Shown here: piece by piece, positions 54,401 through 61,600 of the stretch
How positions within the stretch are numbered: position 1 is the first letter of the stretch
Layout of the letters: each line of letters starts with the position of its first letter
Source: Setophaga petechia
Taxonomy: Eukaryota; Chordata; Aves; Passeriformes; Parulidae
Reading direction: 5' to 3'
DNA: 64,000 nt
Assembly (NCBI GenBank): GCA_024362935.1
Contig: JANCRA010000030.1
Coordinates: 10,487,953 to 10,551,952, forward strand
The notes under the pieces: generated by a model
What the model saw: only the letters and a program-made list of their open reading frames with translations
Databases searched by the model: none
Told to the model about the DNA's origin: nothing
Made by a program: the position numbers and the translations under genes

Positions 54401-57240
54401 CTGTGGGCAGGGAGGAGAGGCCAAGACCTGCCTGCTCTCCCACAGCTCCTGCTCTGTAGCAGGCTGTGTGCCTTCCAGCGTAATGAAAAGTATGATTATG
54501 CAGCCCATATTCCTTGATGAAGCATCTTGTCTGCACATAGAGAGCTACACATATAAATATTGTGAATTTCGGCATGGCTTTATTTCCCTTGCAAGCAATA
54601 GCACCATTACAGCAAATCTTCTGGATATCCAAAGCAGCCAGAACATTCTCCCTGGAGCAAGATGCCTCGCAAAAAATATTCCCAAAGAATTCTAAGAATT
54701 ACTGTTCTCTGTCACCATGTTTGCAGATGTATGCACCCATCCTCCAAGCTGCAGGCAGCTGAATTTCAGGACTCTACCCTGTCAGGAAAATGATGGAAAT
54801 AGGTGCAAATCCTGGGCTGCACCTGAACTGCTCTTGTTGCCCCAGGATGGCACAGCCGTGCCCAGGGGAGTGCTCAGAGAGCGGGGCTATGAGGAGGTGG
54901 TGAGGTGCAGGTGTAAGCAGCACATGCCATCACTTCATGGCTCATTTGGTGGATGTAGGACAGAGAGGAGAGTGTAGGTCAGACAGTGCTGCTGCCCGGT
55001 CTCCCAGCAGGGCTCTGGGGGTTTGTCCTTTACCCCTGCCTGCCCTGGGTAGGGTGGAGTCACCGAGCAGGCGCCTGGGCAGGTGCAGGTGGCAGCCAGG
55101 GTGGTGGCACCGTCACTGTTCCAGCTCTGTGGTGGGTGCTGTGCAGTGAGGCAGCGGTCTGGCCAGTGGCAGGGTGCACCCTGTCTTCATTTGTGCTTGG
55201 CGTGGTGTAAAAAGTCTAGAGAGAGTCTAATTAGTAAAGGGAGCATCCAGTATTCATCATTCCTTTTAAAGTGATAAGGAAGGCAGTTCATTTAACCACT
55301 GAATTGCTACAAGTTTTCATGGGCTGCTTTTTGCAAATATATTTAATGAAGAAGTTGTAAATCTAAAAGAGCTTAAAATTTTAATTTTACACAGAAATAT
55401 TTTTCCTTGTTTGCATGTTTGTAGTCAATTCTCCTGAGTGCAGTCACATGAAATGTTCTTTAAATGAACATATTTGCTAACTGGCATGATTTCAGATTTT
55501 AAAACATTGGTTCCAGCAATTAGGAGTTTCCTCAGTTCCCCAATGACTGGAGAGATTCGTCTTGATTATAATTGCTCTTAGCCACGCATATCTAATTTGT
55601 GTCTTTTTAAGTGTTAATTAGTAAACAGTTTGAGCTGACATCTTTATGCGTTTGGGTGTTGAAAAATGAGGCCTATTGCGTGCCAGCGGCTGCAGCACCG
55701 CGACAGGGAGGTGCGGCCCCGGGGAGAAAAGGCCCGGTACAGACTCTGATACAGCCCCTGGTATAACCTGGGCACAGCCCCTGGTACAGCTCCAGTACAG
55801 CCTGGGCACAGGCTTTAATACAGCCCAGGTACAGACTCTGATATAGGCCCTGGTATGACCTGGGCACAGCCCCTGGTACAGCTCCAGTACAGCCCTGGTA
55901 CAGCCCCGGTACAGCCCTGGTACAGTCCCGGTACAGCCTGGGCACAGGCTTTGATACAGCCCGGGTACAGACTCTGATACAGGCCCTGGTATGACCTGGG
56001 CACAGCCCCTGGTACAGCTCCAGTACAGCCCTGGTACAGCCTGGGTGCAGGCTCTGGTACAGCCCGGGCACAGTCTCGGTACAGGCCGGGCACAGCCTCC
56101 GGGCACAGTCCCGGTACAGGCCGGGCACAGCCCGGGGTGCCCCGTTCCCGCCCGGCCCGGCCCGCCACGAAGCCGCGGCGCCCCCTGCCGGCCCCTGGCC
56201 GCCTCGCCGGGGCCGGGCTCGCCCGGGATCCGCCGCCATGGCCGGCCCTGCGCGCTCGGCTGGAGCGGGGCTCCTGGAGCTCAGGTCGCGCCGGTGTCCT
56301 CCCGAGCCGGCACCAAAAGGAGGTCGGCGTTGGGTGCAAGTGGCACAGCTATGGTACAGCTGGCACAGCCCTGGGCCAGGTACCGGCATGGCTGATGGTT
56401 GCCCCGACCGCCCTGCCGGCAGCGCATCCCCGTGTCCTGGTCCGGCTGTGAGGAGCACACGGGGCGACGTGTTTGTGACATTCCAAAGGCCACAGACGCG
56501 ACACTGGGAGATGCGTGGAGGAAAGTCCGTGTACGGGGCTGTTGCAGTGCGTGTGCCACGGTCGCAGGCAGCTCCTACCTCAGTAGCCCCGTCACGCGGT
56601 GTTGCTTTGGCCACCCGCCTGCCGCGGGACAGCCACCGCTACCCCGGGCCGTGCTGGGGGGCCCTGGCAGCGGCGCGGTGGGCGCGGGCCGGCGGGTGCG
56701 GCTCACAGCGTGCCACGAGATGGCACTGCTACAGTGCTCGCCAGCCTGCGAGGGATGTCCCCTGTCTGCAGTGACACCGTGGGGGCATGAGGATGTGCGT
56801 ACAGGGATTTTCACCCTCTTGCCAACCAAAACTGTTAATTCTGATGGTAGTGGCTTGAGTAAACTTGCCAGGGGGAATGTTTCTGACTAGCTGCTTTATG
56901 GGCAGGATGAGCATGGTCACATTTGTGTCAATGCAGGGTTTTGGGGTGGGAGGGGGTGAGCTCTGCCTGGGGAGGTCACTGATGTGGGGTCAGGTGGTAC
57001 CAGCAGGTTCACCTGGCATGGCCCTACCTGGGCCAGATGTTGTCAGCCCCAGTTTTTCCCTCATTCTTCTGCTTCTGACCCTGTCCCAGCGCAGGCTTGG
57101 GCGGTGTGGTGTGGGTCAGTGCTGCAGTTCTCTCTCTCTGCTTTGCCCCGCAGTATGACTACAGCTTCCGGACGGAGCAGAGCGCAGCAGCCCGCCTGCC
57201 GCCCAGCCCCACCCGCTGCCCGCCGGTGCCGCCGTCCTGA
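6041..57240 (+). CDS. MVB12B: MVB12B, ESCRT-I subunit MVB12B (ten-exon gene, 314 aa)
   Basis: Joined coding exons: 6041-6103, 11500-11622, 16853-16960, 19847-19943, 22714-22843, 23126-23248, 35411-35508, 52462-52517, 53800-53859, 57154-57240. The sum is 945 nt, 314 codons plus TGA. All introns are GT-AG and every junction keeps frame. The product matches vertebrate MVB12B (human about 319 aa); the main length difference is a shorter proline stretch in exon 1. Residues about 42-192 form the MABP beta-prism domain, 193-215 a Pro/Ala-rich linker, and about 248-303 the UMA domain. From family knowledge, MVB12 subunits join TSG101, VPS28 and VPS37 as the fourth ESCRT-I subunit, acting on endosomal membranes in sorting ubiquitinated cargo into multivesicular bodies. 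The MABP domain binds acidic phospholipids, and UMA anchors the subunit to the ESCRT-I core. Paralogue MVB12A is excluded by the near-identity to MVB12B. No frameshift or missing exon is seen. Confidence 0.96.
6104..11499 (+). other. MVB12B: MVB12B intron 1
   Basis: 5396 bp. The first about 300 bp belong to the CpG island; the rest is unique-looking sequence of middling GC with no recognised exon, RNA gene or transposon. Open frames on both strands near 8035-8740 and 9010-9740 follow GC-rich composition and match nothing known. Confidence 0.8.
11500..11622 (+). CDS. MVB12B: MVB12B coding exon 2
   Basis: Residues 22-62, phase 0 at both ends. The acceptor is TTTCTTGCAG and the donor GTAAGTAG. 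It reads EQSMMPEVRDLSDALPELPM and then the start of the MABP domain, including the DPITGVGV and APTGYDV motifs characteristic of MVB12 proteins. The acidic leader before residue 42 is outside the domain. Because the exon is 123 nt and in phase, skipping it would keep frame but remove the first MABP strands. Confidence 0.96.
11623..16852 (+). other. MVB12B: MVB12B intron 2
   Basis: 5230 bp. It holds the 13-bp minisatellite at 13030-13517. Elsewhere it is ordinary intronic sequence with no recognised gene or mobile element. Confidence 0.8.
13030..13517 (+). repeat. 13-bp minisatellite (CCAGCTCACCAYC family), about 37 copies
   Basis: Tandem copies of a 13-bp unit close to CCAGCTCACCACC, with ACC/ATC/GCC variants and occasional AGATC. 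A distinctive pair of variant units (CCCGGCTCAC then AATCCTGGCTCAC) occurs at about 13221 and again at about 13312, 91 bp or exactly seven units apart, so a block of seven units was duplicated. Because 13 is not a multiple of three, all three forward frames stay open and read the same 13-residue Pro/Ser/His repeat; these are not genes. Confidence 0.95.
16853..16960 (+). CDS. MVB12B: MVB12B coding exon 3
   Basis: Residues 63-98, phase 0 at both ends (108 nt). The acceptor is a long pyrimidine tract ending TTCTTTGCAG and the donor is GTGAGT. It encodes the MABP core with the motifs DADLWKDGLFKSK and TRYLCFTR, near-identical to human MVB12B. The lysine/arginine-rich loops here are the type implicated in binding acidic lipids in the MABP family; the exact contact residues cannot be assigned from sequence alone. 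Confidence 0.97.
16961..19846 (+). other. MVB12B: MVB12B intron 3
   Basis: 2886 bp of ordinary intronic sequence, more AT-rich around 18950-19480. No repeat array, RNA gene or second coding exon recognised. Confidence 0.8.
19847..19943 (+). CDS. MVB12B: MVB12B coding exon 4
   Basis: Residues 99-131, starting phase 0 and ending after the first base of codon 131. The acceptor is CTCTCTCCAAAG and the donor GTAAGT. It encodes the SHLGNVLVDMKLIDIKDTLP segment of the MABP domain and then GFMPIQETIDT, differing from human by conservative changes. The split codon becomes CAA (Gln) with exon 5. Confidence 0.97.
19944..22713 (+). other. MVB12B: MVB12B intron 4
   Basis: 2770 bp. GC-rich in the first 800 bp, then mixed. 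The open frames here match no known protein, and no repeat array is present. Confidence 0.8.
22714..22843 (+). CDS. MVB12B: MVB12B coding exon 5
   Basis: Residues 131-174. The acceptor is TTATTTTTGCAG and the donor GTAAGTA. It encodes EVAFRKKRLCIKFIPRDSTE and the CDIRILGRSKQAPPQYTFIG segment, the most conserved part of the MABP domain, with a dense basic patch (RKKR). It ends with two bases of a glycine codon that is completed in exon 6. The following intron is only 282 bp, by far the shortest in the gene. Confidence 0.97.
23126..23248 (+). CDS. MVB12B: MVB12B coding exon 6 (end of MABP domain, Pro/Ala linker)
   Basis: Residues 174-215. The acceptor is TTGGTTTCCCAG and the donor GTAGGT. It encodes ELNSMGIWYRMGRVPRNHD, closing the MABP domain, and then a linker of about 22 residues rich in Pro and Ala ending SLPR. 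Human has Ser/Thr/Pro at the same length, so composition changed without a length change, in line with GC-biased drift. If the donor is not used, the frame continues AGG then TAG at 23250-23252, so translation stops directly after Arg215. Confidence 0.96.
24773..24778 (+). terminator. MVB12B: AATAAA, candidate poly(A) signal for short MVB12B isoform
   Basis: Canonical hexamer about 1.5 kb downstream of the in-frame TAG at 23250-23252, followed closely by an A-run. Use here would give a transcript ending in intron 6 and a 215-residue protein. A hexamer alone is weak evidence. Confidence 0.3.
25038..25043 (+). terminator. MVB12B: AATAAA, second candidate poly(A) signal for short isoform
   Basis: Canonical hexamer in an AT-rich stretch (about 24950-25090) with U-rich upstream sequence, the usual look of a 3' UTR end. 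It lies 1.8 kb after the read-through stop and looks somewhat better than the signal at 24773. Confidence 0.35.
27184..27317 (+). repeat. 67-bp direct repeat, two copies
   Basis: A 67-bp unit beginning GTGTGCCCCAGCCTGGCC is duplicated head to tail, near-identical between copies. Each copy ends in a small CTGTCC hexamer run that may have seeded the duplication. Confidence 0.85.
31532..32078 (+). repeat. 547-bp C/A-only array (ACCAACCACCCAAC family)
   Basis: Irregular tandem units mixing CCCAACACCAA and CCACCAACC motifs. The + strand is almost entirely C and A, with about two T and a handful of G. The minus strand is therefore G/T-only with many GGG and GG runs, giving G-quadruplex potential on the strand that templates MVB12B transcription. 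Open frames on both strands across it are composition artefacts. Confidence 0.95.
32120..32480. promoter_or_regulatory. Candidate conserved non-coding element, intron 6
   Basis: AT-richer block just after the C/A array, with an exact POU octamer ATGCAAAT at 32298-32305 next to TTATTAGCCTAATGA, and several TAAT cores. Non-repetitive and dense in homeodomain-type motifs. Conservation is inferred from its look, not measured. Confidence 0.35.
33040..33300. promoter_or_regulatory. Candidate conserved non-coding element, intron 6
   Basis: Unique AT-rich sequence with TAATTA at 33108-33113 and further TAAT/ATTA cores up to about 33240. No coding or repeat content. Listed because the composition shifts sharply from the flanking GC-rich DNA. 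Confidence 0.3.
33851..34149 (+). repeat. 74-bp tandem repeat, four copies
   Basis: Units start GAGCCTGCAY at 33851, 33925, 34002 and 34076 and the next boundary falls at 34150. Spacings are 74, 77, 74 and 74 bp; the second copy carries a 3-bp insertion. Each unit has two GGATCC sites (one GGGATCC). Copies differ at only a few positions, so the array is young. Confidence 0.93.
35411..35508 (+). CDS. MVB12B: MVB12B coding exon 7
   Basis: Residues 215-248. The acceptor is CCCTGCCCTCAG and the donor GTGAGC. It encodes HISLTLPASFRGKSHSSRLD and then EHQHSNLYAIS. The middle differs from human (KSHSSRLDLEH against a RNSTRTDYEY-like stretch), making it the least conserved coding part outside exon 1 and the linker. 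Phase is 2 in, 1 out; the last base plus CA of exon 8 makes an Ala codon. The exon is isolated between the 12-kb and 17-kb introns. Confidence 0.94.
39653..39734 (+). repeat. 15-bp minisatellite GGGCTGCAGGAGGAT, five copies
   Basis: Five head-to-tail 15-bp units from 39653 plus a partial sixth; the second unit has GGAAGAT. The unit length is a multiple of three, so forward frames read a short Gly/Cys/Arg or Leu/Gln/Glu/Asp repeat. This is not evidence of coding. Confidence 0.93.
40056..40078 (+). repeat. Poly-T tract
   Basis: About 20 T interrupted by one C, preceded by a C-run. Simple low-complexity tract; it could be the tail of a minus-strand retroposon, but no element body is seen beside it. 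Confidence 0.7.
41391..41680 (+). repeat. 100-bp tandem repeat, three copies
   Basis: Units begin (R)TGGAGGGAAGGGTGATCCC at 41391, 41491 and 41591, period exactly 100 bp; the third copy lacks 9 bp (CTGCATGCC) and a degenerate fourth start is at 41682. Copies one and two are nearly identical, pointing to a recent duplication. Confidence 0.93.
41790..42780. promoter_or_regulatory. Candidate conserved non-coding block, intron 7
   Basis: Nearly 1 kb of AT-rich, non-repetitive sequence between GC-rich DNA. It contains many TAAT/ATTA cores and a 9-bp inverted repeat (AATTGGAAA at 42010-42018 and TTTCCAATT at 42031-42039). No coding potential. It has the texture of vertebrate developmental enhancers; conservation has not been measured. 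Confidence 0.4.
43490..43900. promoter_or_regulatory. Candidate conserved non-coding block, intron 7
   Basis: AT-rich unique block including a short TATA/ATAT-rich core at about 43540-43585, followed by sequence with several ATTA and TTAAT motifs. Sharp composition change from the GC-rich 43080-43340 region upstream. The function is inference. Confidence 0.3.
44021..44180 (+). repeat. 20-bp minisatellite, eight copies
   Basis: GTCCCTGCTCCTGGGGTGGT-type units recur exactly every 20 bp from 44031 to 44171. Unit variants differ mainly at the CTC/CTG and GGGG/GGAG positions. Confidence 0.93.
44211..44370 (+). repeat. GTGGGTGCCTCTG minisatellite, 13-15 bp units
   Basis: About eleven units alternating GTGGGTGCCTCTG and GTGTGGGTGCCCCT forms. 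It follows the 20-bp array by only 30 bp but has a different unit, so two arrays arose independently side by side. On the minus strand the frames read His/Thr-rich repeats with no real gene. Confidence 0.9.
44460..44945. promoter_or_regulatory. Candidate conserved non-coding block, intron 7
   Basis: Unique AT-rich block ending abruptly at the CpG-rich patch. It contains GATTAGCATAATTAATGAC at about 44889-44907, with TAATTA at 44897-44902, and several further ATTA cores. It resembles a homeodomain-responsive enhancer; inference only. Confidence 0.4.
44945..45215. other. Small CpG-rich patch inside intron 7
   Basis: About 270 bp of GC- and CpG-rich sequence placed between two AT-rich candidate regulatory blocks. 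All six frames are largely open because stop codons are AT-rich, so the overlapping open frames carry no coding information. It could be an intragenic CpG island, an enhancer-associated promoter, or GC-biased insertion. Confidence 0.5.
45225..45660. promoter_or_regulatory. Candidate enhancer with octamer palindrome, intron 7
   Basis: AT-rich unique block. It contains an octamer ATTTGCAT at 45389-45396, TAATTA at 45410, 45425, 45454 and 45532, and the perfect 16-bp palindrome ATTTGCATATGCAAAT at 45573-45588, which is two inverted POU octamers sharing a centre. Such palindromes can bind POU-factor dimers. Site density is well above the flanking GC-rich DNA. No reading frame of note. Function is inferred. 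Confidence 0.5.
46709..47332 (+). repeat. Hexanucleotide array (TTTGCC)n with TTTCC interruptions, 624 bp
   Basis: Runs of TTTGCC broken by TTTTCCTCTGCC and, in the last third, by TTTCC giving CCTTTCCTTTG units. The + strand is pyrimidine except one G per unit. Because most units are 6 bp, frames stay open: Phe/Ala, Leu/Pro and Cys/Leu repeats forward, and Lys/Ala/Glu repeats in reverse. None of these is a gene. In MVB12B pre-mRNA it gives a very long U/C tract that could bind polypyrimidine-tract proteins. Confidence 0.96.
48560..48890. promoter_or_regulatory. Candidate conserved non-coding block, intron 7
   Basis: AT-rich, non-repetitive block with CATTTAAATTTTAAA and ATTTAAATATTTTTAAT stretches and several homeodomain-type cores. 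No coding signal. Weakest of the intron 7 candidates. Confidence 0.25.
49010..49330. promoter_or_regulatory. Candidate enhancer with fused homeodomain-octamer site, intron 7
   Basis: Unique AT-rich block. At 49274-49290 two overlapping TAATTA sites (49274-49279 and 49278-49283) run straight into an octamer ATTTGCAT (49283-49290). Other ATTA cores occur at about 49074 and 49235. A LIM- or paired-type homeodomain plus POU input would fit; this is inference. Confidence 0.45.
49440..49960. promoter_or_regulatory. Candidate conserved non-coding block, intron 7
   Basis: About 520 bp of non-repetitive AT-rich sequence with TTAGCGAACAATTAT, CACCATTAATCACCAC and AAATTAGGGTAGCATTGG motifs and many TAAT cores. 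A small inverted repeat, GGTAGT and ACTACC, lies at about 49635-49653. No coding signal. Confidence 0.4.
50840..50970. promoter_or_regulatory. Candidate short non-coding element with duplicated CTTAATTACAG
   Basis: The 11-mer CTTAATTACAG occurs at 50907-50917 and again at 50923-50933, spaced 16 bp, each with a TAATTA core. Upstream lies GCATTAATAACAC and a GATCGTTATGATAAAGG motif. Flanked by GC-rich DNA on both sides. Confidence 0.4.
52462..52517 (+). CDS. MVB12B: MVB12B coding exon 8
   Basis: Residues 248-266, 56 nt, after acceptor TGTCCCTTTCAG and before donor GTGAGT. It encodes AMDGVPFMISEKFACAPEG, the opening of the UMA domain, which recognises the ESCRT-I core. The small size is typical of the 3' exons of this gene. 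Phase is 1 in, 0 out. Confidence 0.95.
52518..53799 (+). other. MVB12B: MVB12B intron 8
   Basis: 1282 bp. Ordinary intron with a short CAAA-rich simple tract (about 53727-53755) near its 3' end. No recognised gene or array. Confidence 0.8.
53800..53859 (+). CDS. MVB12B: MVB12B coding exon 9
   Basis: Residues 267-286, exactly 20 codons, phase 0 at both ends. The acceptor is TTCTTGCCAG and the donor GTAAGT. It encodes MQPVDLLGITIKTLAEIEKE, the core helix of the UMA domain. Human has Phe where this has Val in the QPVDL part. Skipping would keep frame but destroy the UMA segment. Confidence 0.96.
55738..56130 (+). repeat. GTACAGCCCTG minisatellite with higher-order blocks
   Basis: Short units of 11-17 bp (TACAGCCCTGG, TACAGCCCCGG and longer variants). 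A larger block beginning TACAGACTCTGATA is repeated at 55738, 55830 and 55966, spacings 92 and 136 bp; the difference reflects gain or loss of short units. The minus-strand frame reads Cys/Pro/Gly/Leu/Tyr repeats over 160-310 codons but has no homology and no structure of a gene. Confidence 0.92.
56080..56760. promoter_or_regulatory. CpG-rich region in intron 9, possible intragenic CpG island
   Basis: High GC with frequent CpG just downstream of the GTACAGCCC array, within 400 bp of the last exon. It could be an alternative promoter, a promoter of an antisense transcript, or GC-biased sequence beside a recombinogenic repeat. No TATA box or initiator stands out. Confidence 0.4.
57154..57240 (+). 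CDS. MVB12B: MVB12B terminal coding exon 10
   Basis: Residues 287-314 and TGA at 57238-57240. The acceptor is CTTTGCCCCGCAG. It encodes YDYSFRTEQSAAARLPPSPT and then RCPPVPPS, ending the UMA domain and the C-terminal proline-rich tail. Human ends RCQQIPQS, so the tail length is kept but Gln is replaced by Pro. The sequence after the stop stays CpG-rich for about 200 bp. Confidence 0.96.
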   Translation, partial: YDYSFRTEQSAAARLPPSPTRCPPVPPS

Positions 57241-58640
57241 GGGCCGCGGCCGGAGCGTGTGTGCGTGCATACTACTGAGCAGGACACGGGACACAGCACG
57301 GATCCATCCCGGCGCCTCCCCGTGTCCGGCCGCCGCCGCCACGCCGCGCTGCACCGCCCCTGCGCACACCGCTCCTCCGCGGGCACCGCGGCCCCCGGGC
57401 CGCTGCCCCTACCCCGCCGCAGACCCCTCTGCACGTGAGTACAGGACTGAGGACTGAGAGCCTGACGCAGCCCCTTGCTCGTTCCCGCTTTGTAACCCTG
57501 CTGCAGGACAGTCACAGAATCCAGAGCTGTTGCAAACCTCTGTGAACACAGCCGGGAGCCCGCGGAGCACGGAGAGATCTTATCCCTGGAAGGAGCAGTG
57601 GAAGGCACGGCTGGGTACTGCCACACGAGCTGCCGAGGAGCTGTTTGCTCTCCACACCTTGCAGCAGGAGGCTCCTGCGGCACCCAGGCCAGTGCAGAGC
57701 TCAGCTGTAGTGAACACCAATCCCTCCGCCACGCTCTGGGCACAGAAGTTCCGCTGTGGCTGGGATCAGTCTCAGATCCACTGTGGTCACTGGATTTGCT
57801 TAGGCTGGGGGAACTGGGGCCCCTGGCTCTCCCTGGGCACTGGCAGGGCAGGCAGGGTGCCCAAGGCGTGCTGCAGGTCCTGAGATGAAGCGCCTTCGCT
57901 TTGCACAGGGTGTCCATGTGTCCCTACGGATCTAGGGCAGCAAGCCTCCTGTGTTTCTGGATGGATGGATGGATGCTGGCAGCGACACCCTGGCAGACCC
58001 TGGCGGTGCCCCACTGACCCCGGCCAAGCTGCCTGTGGACCTGCTGACAACTGGGATGCCATCACCTGCCCATCATTGAGACAGTTCCCTAACATGTTCC
58101 CTGCTAGCTGCTAAAACAAAAGAGATGTGCCTGTTTCCTGGGCATTCATAGGGAAGCACTGAAGACTGACACGGCACAGGATGAGAGCGGGATGCATTAA
58201 ACCCTGACCTCTGCCTCCCTGTGATCGCTGACCGGGCTTGCTCCCAAGCCAAACGCATATCTTGGAGAAGTCCATTGCTGTAATAAGTTATTTACAAGTG
58301 CCCATCTGACTCTGTGCTGCTCTTTCAAGTCTCTGCTGTAGAACAAACATACATCATGGCAGCAAAATGGCAATTTTGGAGTAAGAGTTAAAATGTACAA
58401 TTTTTTGTATTGCAAAGTACTGATTCCCTGACCCCACTGAAATGCAATTGCCATGGTAACAGTAACAGTGCTGTTGCTCTCAGCCTGGGTCGTACGTGTG
58501 CCCCAACCTACTTTGCACTCCCTTGGATTGATCTGGCATTTGCTAGTTGCACAGAGTGGTAACTAACAGCAGTATTTGTACTGTCAACTAATATTTTTTA
58601 TTTGTACATAAGTAAAATAATTCTTGTCCAAAGATTAATT
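57241..58640 (+). other. MVB12B: MVB12B 3' UTR (end uncertain)
   Basis: Sequence directly after TGA 57238-57240. The first 200 bp are CpG-rich. No AATAAA occurs on the + strand here. Candidates for the 3' end are ATTAAA at 58196-58201 and an AT-rich stretch at 58575-58625 with two TTGTAC (UGUA-type) motifs before AAAATAATTC. A longer UTR ending near 61560-61600 (AATATA in AT-rich sequence) cannot be excluded. A donor-like GTGAGTA at 57435 could allow splicing inside the UTR. Confidence 0.5.
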
Positions 58641-61600
58641 TCTGGTTTTAAGGCACCACATGTACTGCTGGGATAAAGAGCACAAAATACATTTGGGACA
58701 AACTGAGTCCAGATCTTTGCTTCAGCTTCTTCCCGTCAGGTAAATAATTTTCTGGAGCTGTGTCTGTAGAGTGGCCTGGTGGTTGGAGAGCAGAGGCCAA
58801 TTTGGTTGCGTGTACATTGTTCCTGGGCAAAAGAGTTAAAGCTGTGCGCCAGCTCTGGAGCCCTTGGGTGACCCCCTGGAAGCGCTCGTTTACTTGGAGC
58901 TTGCACCACCATTTTTAGTTGTTATTTATCCTGCAGTAAAGAAAAGCCAGACCTCACTGCCAGGCTTCACAAAGGCCAGATTGATGATGCCGACGTCGAC
59001 AAATGAACATACCATGGCAGCTTGGTCATTCGGCTCAGGTTCACTTCAAGTTCAAATCCACTCTGTGCCGTAGTGCTGTGCCCATCTCATCCATCTTTTG
59101 TCTTTCTATTTTTCTGCTTGTAATTTGTTCTGTAGTTTTCTGTGACATCTGTTTATAGCTTCTCCTGTGGCTCAGTGGTCACGGCAGGTAGGCAGGAGCC
59201 ATCTGCAGCAGTGCACTCCTCATAGCTCTGGGACGAGAGCTGAGCTTCCCTGCTCCTGGTGGAGGAACGAGGGCTGCACAGGGCACAGCACAGTCTGCAG
59301 AGCTCCAGGGCAGTGCCTGCCACTGGGAGATTGGGAGGCAGCTGCCAGGAGCCCCTCCTGGAGCCGCCTCTTCCCAGGAGGGCAGAGCTGCAGCAGACGG
59401 GGGCTCAGCAAGGAGCAGGTTCCGAGAGCCACGAGCCCCACGCTCAGTGCCACACTCCCTGGGTATGTCTGGGGAATGGGTGCAGAGCTTCAAGTCCCTT
59501 CTGTAAGAGAAAATCAGTGCTTTAGAACTTACACCAACTGCTAGGTTTGCTCAGCTTGCTCTGCAGTGACCTACAGGAAACACTGGATACTTGAAACACA
59601 GGCACGATATGCAGCTGGGACAGGCAGCTACATCTTCAGGATATATTTGTACACTTACTTCTCTCTCTCTAACACTGGGCCAGCAAAGCTCCTTCAGGAT
59701 TCACCTGCAAAGAGCCTTGAGATGAGCTTGCTCTCCATGGTGTGGTCCTGCACCACGGCGCTGCAGGGACAGCCTGGTTCAAATGCACAGACGGGACAGA
59801 TGCAGTTCCTGTGGGGCAAACACAATGAAGGTGTTCTGAACAAAAAGCTGCACCTGCTGAGAGCCAGCTGAGCTCTCAGGCCCTAAAACTAGTCAGTTCC
59901 AAAAGGGAGAGGGCTCTGAGCCAGTGCTTGGAAGCACAGCGAGACACTGTGCAGGGTGGATGACTGTGTCAACTTCTCAGTCCACTGATCAGAGGAAGCT
60001 TTTTTTATTGCACTGCTGAATTCCCAAGACCAGGGCTGTCAGCTCAGCATTTCCACTGGAAGGTTTTATTGGCTGCTCCATGACTTTTGTGCTCCCGGCA
60101 GCTCATTGCAAGGCTGGTCCTTGCATCCTTACAGTGAATCCTCCATGCTGGCATGTGCCATGGCCAGTACCTCCATCTCTCTGCATCTCCCTCCCTGTCC
60201 GAGAGGTGACTGTGGGAGAATTGGCCCAGGCAATGAATGTCCAGGGCGTCTGATGTGGATGTTGTCTGGCTGAGGAGAAGCCTTCTGGAGCATAAGGGGA
60301 GGGGAGGAGTCAGTGGAAAGCAACAGAAGTGAATTTGCAGAGCTTTACCAGATGTTCTTTGCTATCTTGCCTGAATTTGTAGAACAAAACTGGTCTCTAG
60401 GTAGTTGAATCTTGTGGCTGATGGAGAAGTTAGTTTGCCAAATTATTATACATCTGCAACAGAGACAGAAAAGCAGCAGTGAGGGGTTTGCTTACTGTAA
60501 AATATGCCTTCTGATGTGAATTCCTAGTGACACGCTGCCTCCTGGACTCCTCACGGTGAGAAGCTGGTCGTGTGCCAAGGTCACTTGTGGCCACCCAGGC
60601 CAGGCTGTGCTTTCTGCTGTGTTGATCGTGGGAAGGCGAGAAGTTAGTCCAGAAAGTGATGTAGAGTGTGAACTTCGTGATAAAATTCAAGTGTGAATAG
60701 TTGTAGCAGGTGTCTTCCCTTATGGGAGCACCTCATATCTGTAGTTCATAGGAGTAAACTGTGTCAGACTTTTCCTGTGACTGTTCCCGCGTGTCCCCAC
60801 GGTGTTTGTTGGAGGTTTCCTGGGAGCCTCCTGTGCTGTGGGAGGTTGTTGGTAGTCTGTAGCATTGGGCTTGTTTGGTTTCACACCCACCACTGCTCCC
60901 TCAGTGTCCTGAGCTCTCCAGACTGAACCCACGTGCTGCCGAGCCTGGAGGATTCCTGTCATGGGCCCTGCACGTGCCAGGTAGGTGCTGGTGGCCAGGG
61001 CATGCCTCCACGGGCCTTGGCACCTACTCTTCGGTGGGACCTGGAATCTCCTGGCAGAGGGGGAATGGGATGGAGCTGCCAGCCCCGTGATGGCCTCGGC
61101 TGTGCCCACGGCAGCCCCAGAGCCCGCAGAGCTGCTCCTGCTGCCCTGGGCAGGAGCTCACTGCACCAACGATTACCTCAGCCTCGGAGCCTTGCCGGGC
61201 ATCCCCCAGCAGAGGGGCACACGGGGCAGAGCTGCTCCTCTGCTCACAAACAAGCTCTGCGAGGTGCTGCTCGGTTCATTCGCCACAGGGAAACCAAACA
61301 CTTTGGATATTCTGGTCGTTTGTTGTGAAATTGTTTCCTAACAGCAACAGATTTAAATATCATCATACAAATGGCAGAGAGAAACGTTTTATGCAGTTGC
61401 AAGGTGGTTTTCTAAGATGGTTGAGTTACTGAAAGTGATTTTACTGTGCATTAATCTTATGAATGTTACTATGTTTTATATTTATTTTAGATGACCCTCC
61501 TGTATTTTACAAAGGGAAGTTTCATTGTGTGATAACTCCGTCTGTATTCTTAATATAATTTGTTAAATGAAACTTGTTTTAATCAGATAATTCTGTGTGC

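Larger units (their letters stand above)
53860..57153 (+). other. MVB12B: MVB12B intron 9
   Basis: 3294 bp. Its 3' half holds the GTACAGCCC tandem array (55738-56130) running into a CpG-rich region (about 56080-56760). The earlier part is unremarkable, AT-rich at 55240-55640. Long open frames on the minus strand across the array are repeat and composition artefacts. Confidence 0.8.

Noticed and set aside
55618..56614. Minus-strand frames of 162-313 codons with Cys/Pro/Gly/Tyr repeats
   Set aside because: Produced by the GTACAGCCC array and the CpG-rich region in intron 9; no known family.
57435..57441. GTGAGTA in the 3' UTR as a true splice donor
   Set aside because: Good match to consensus, but the stop is already passed and no partner acceptor or homologous exon is evident; kept only as a remark.
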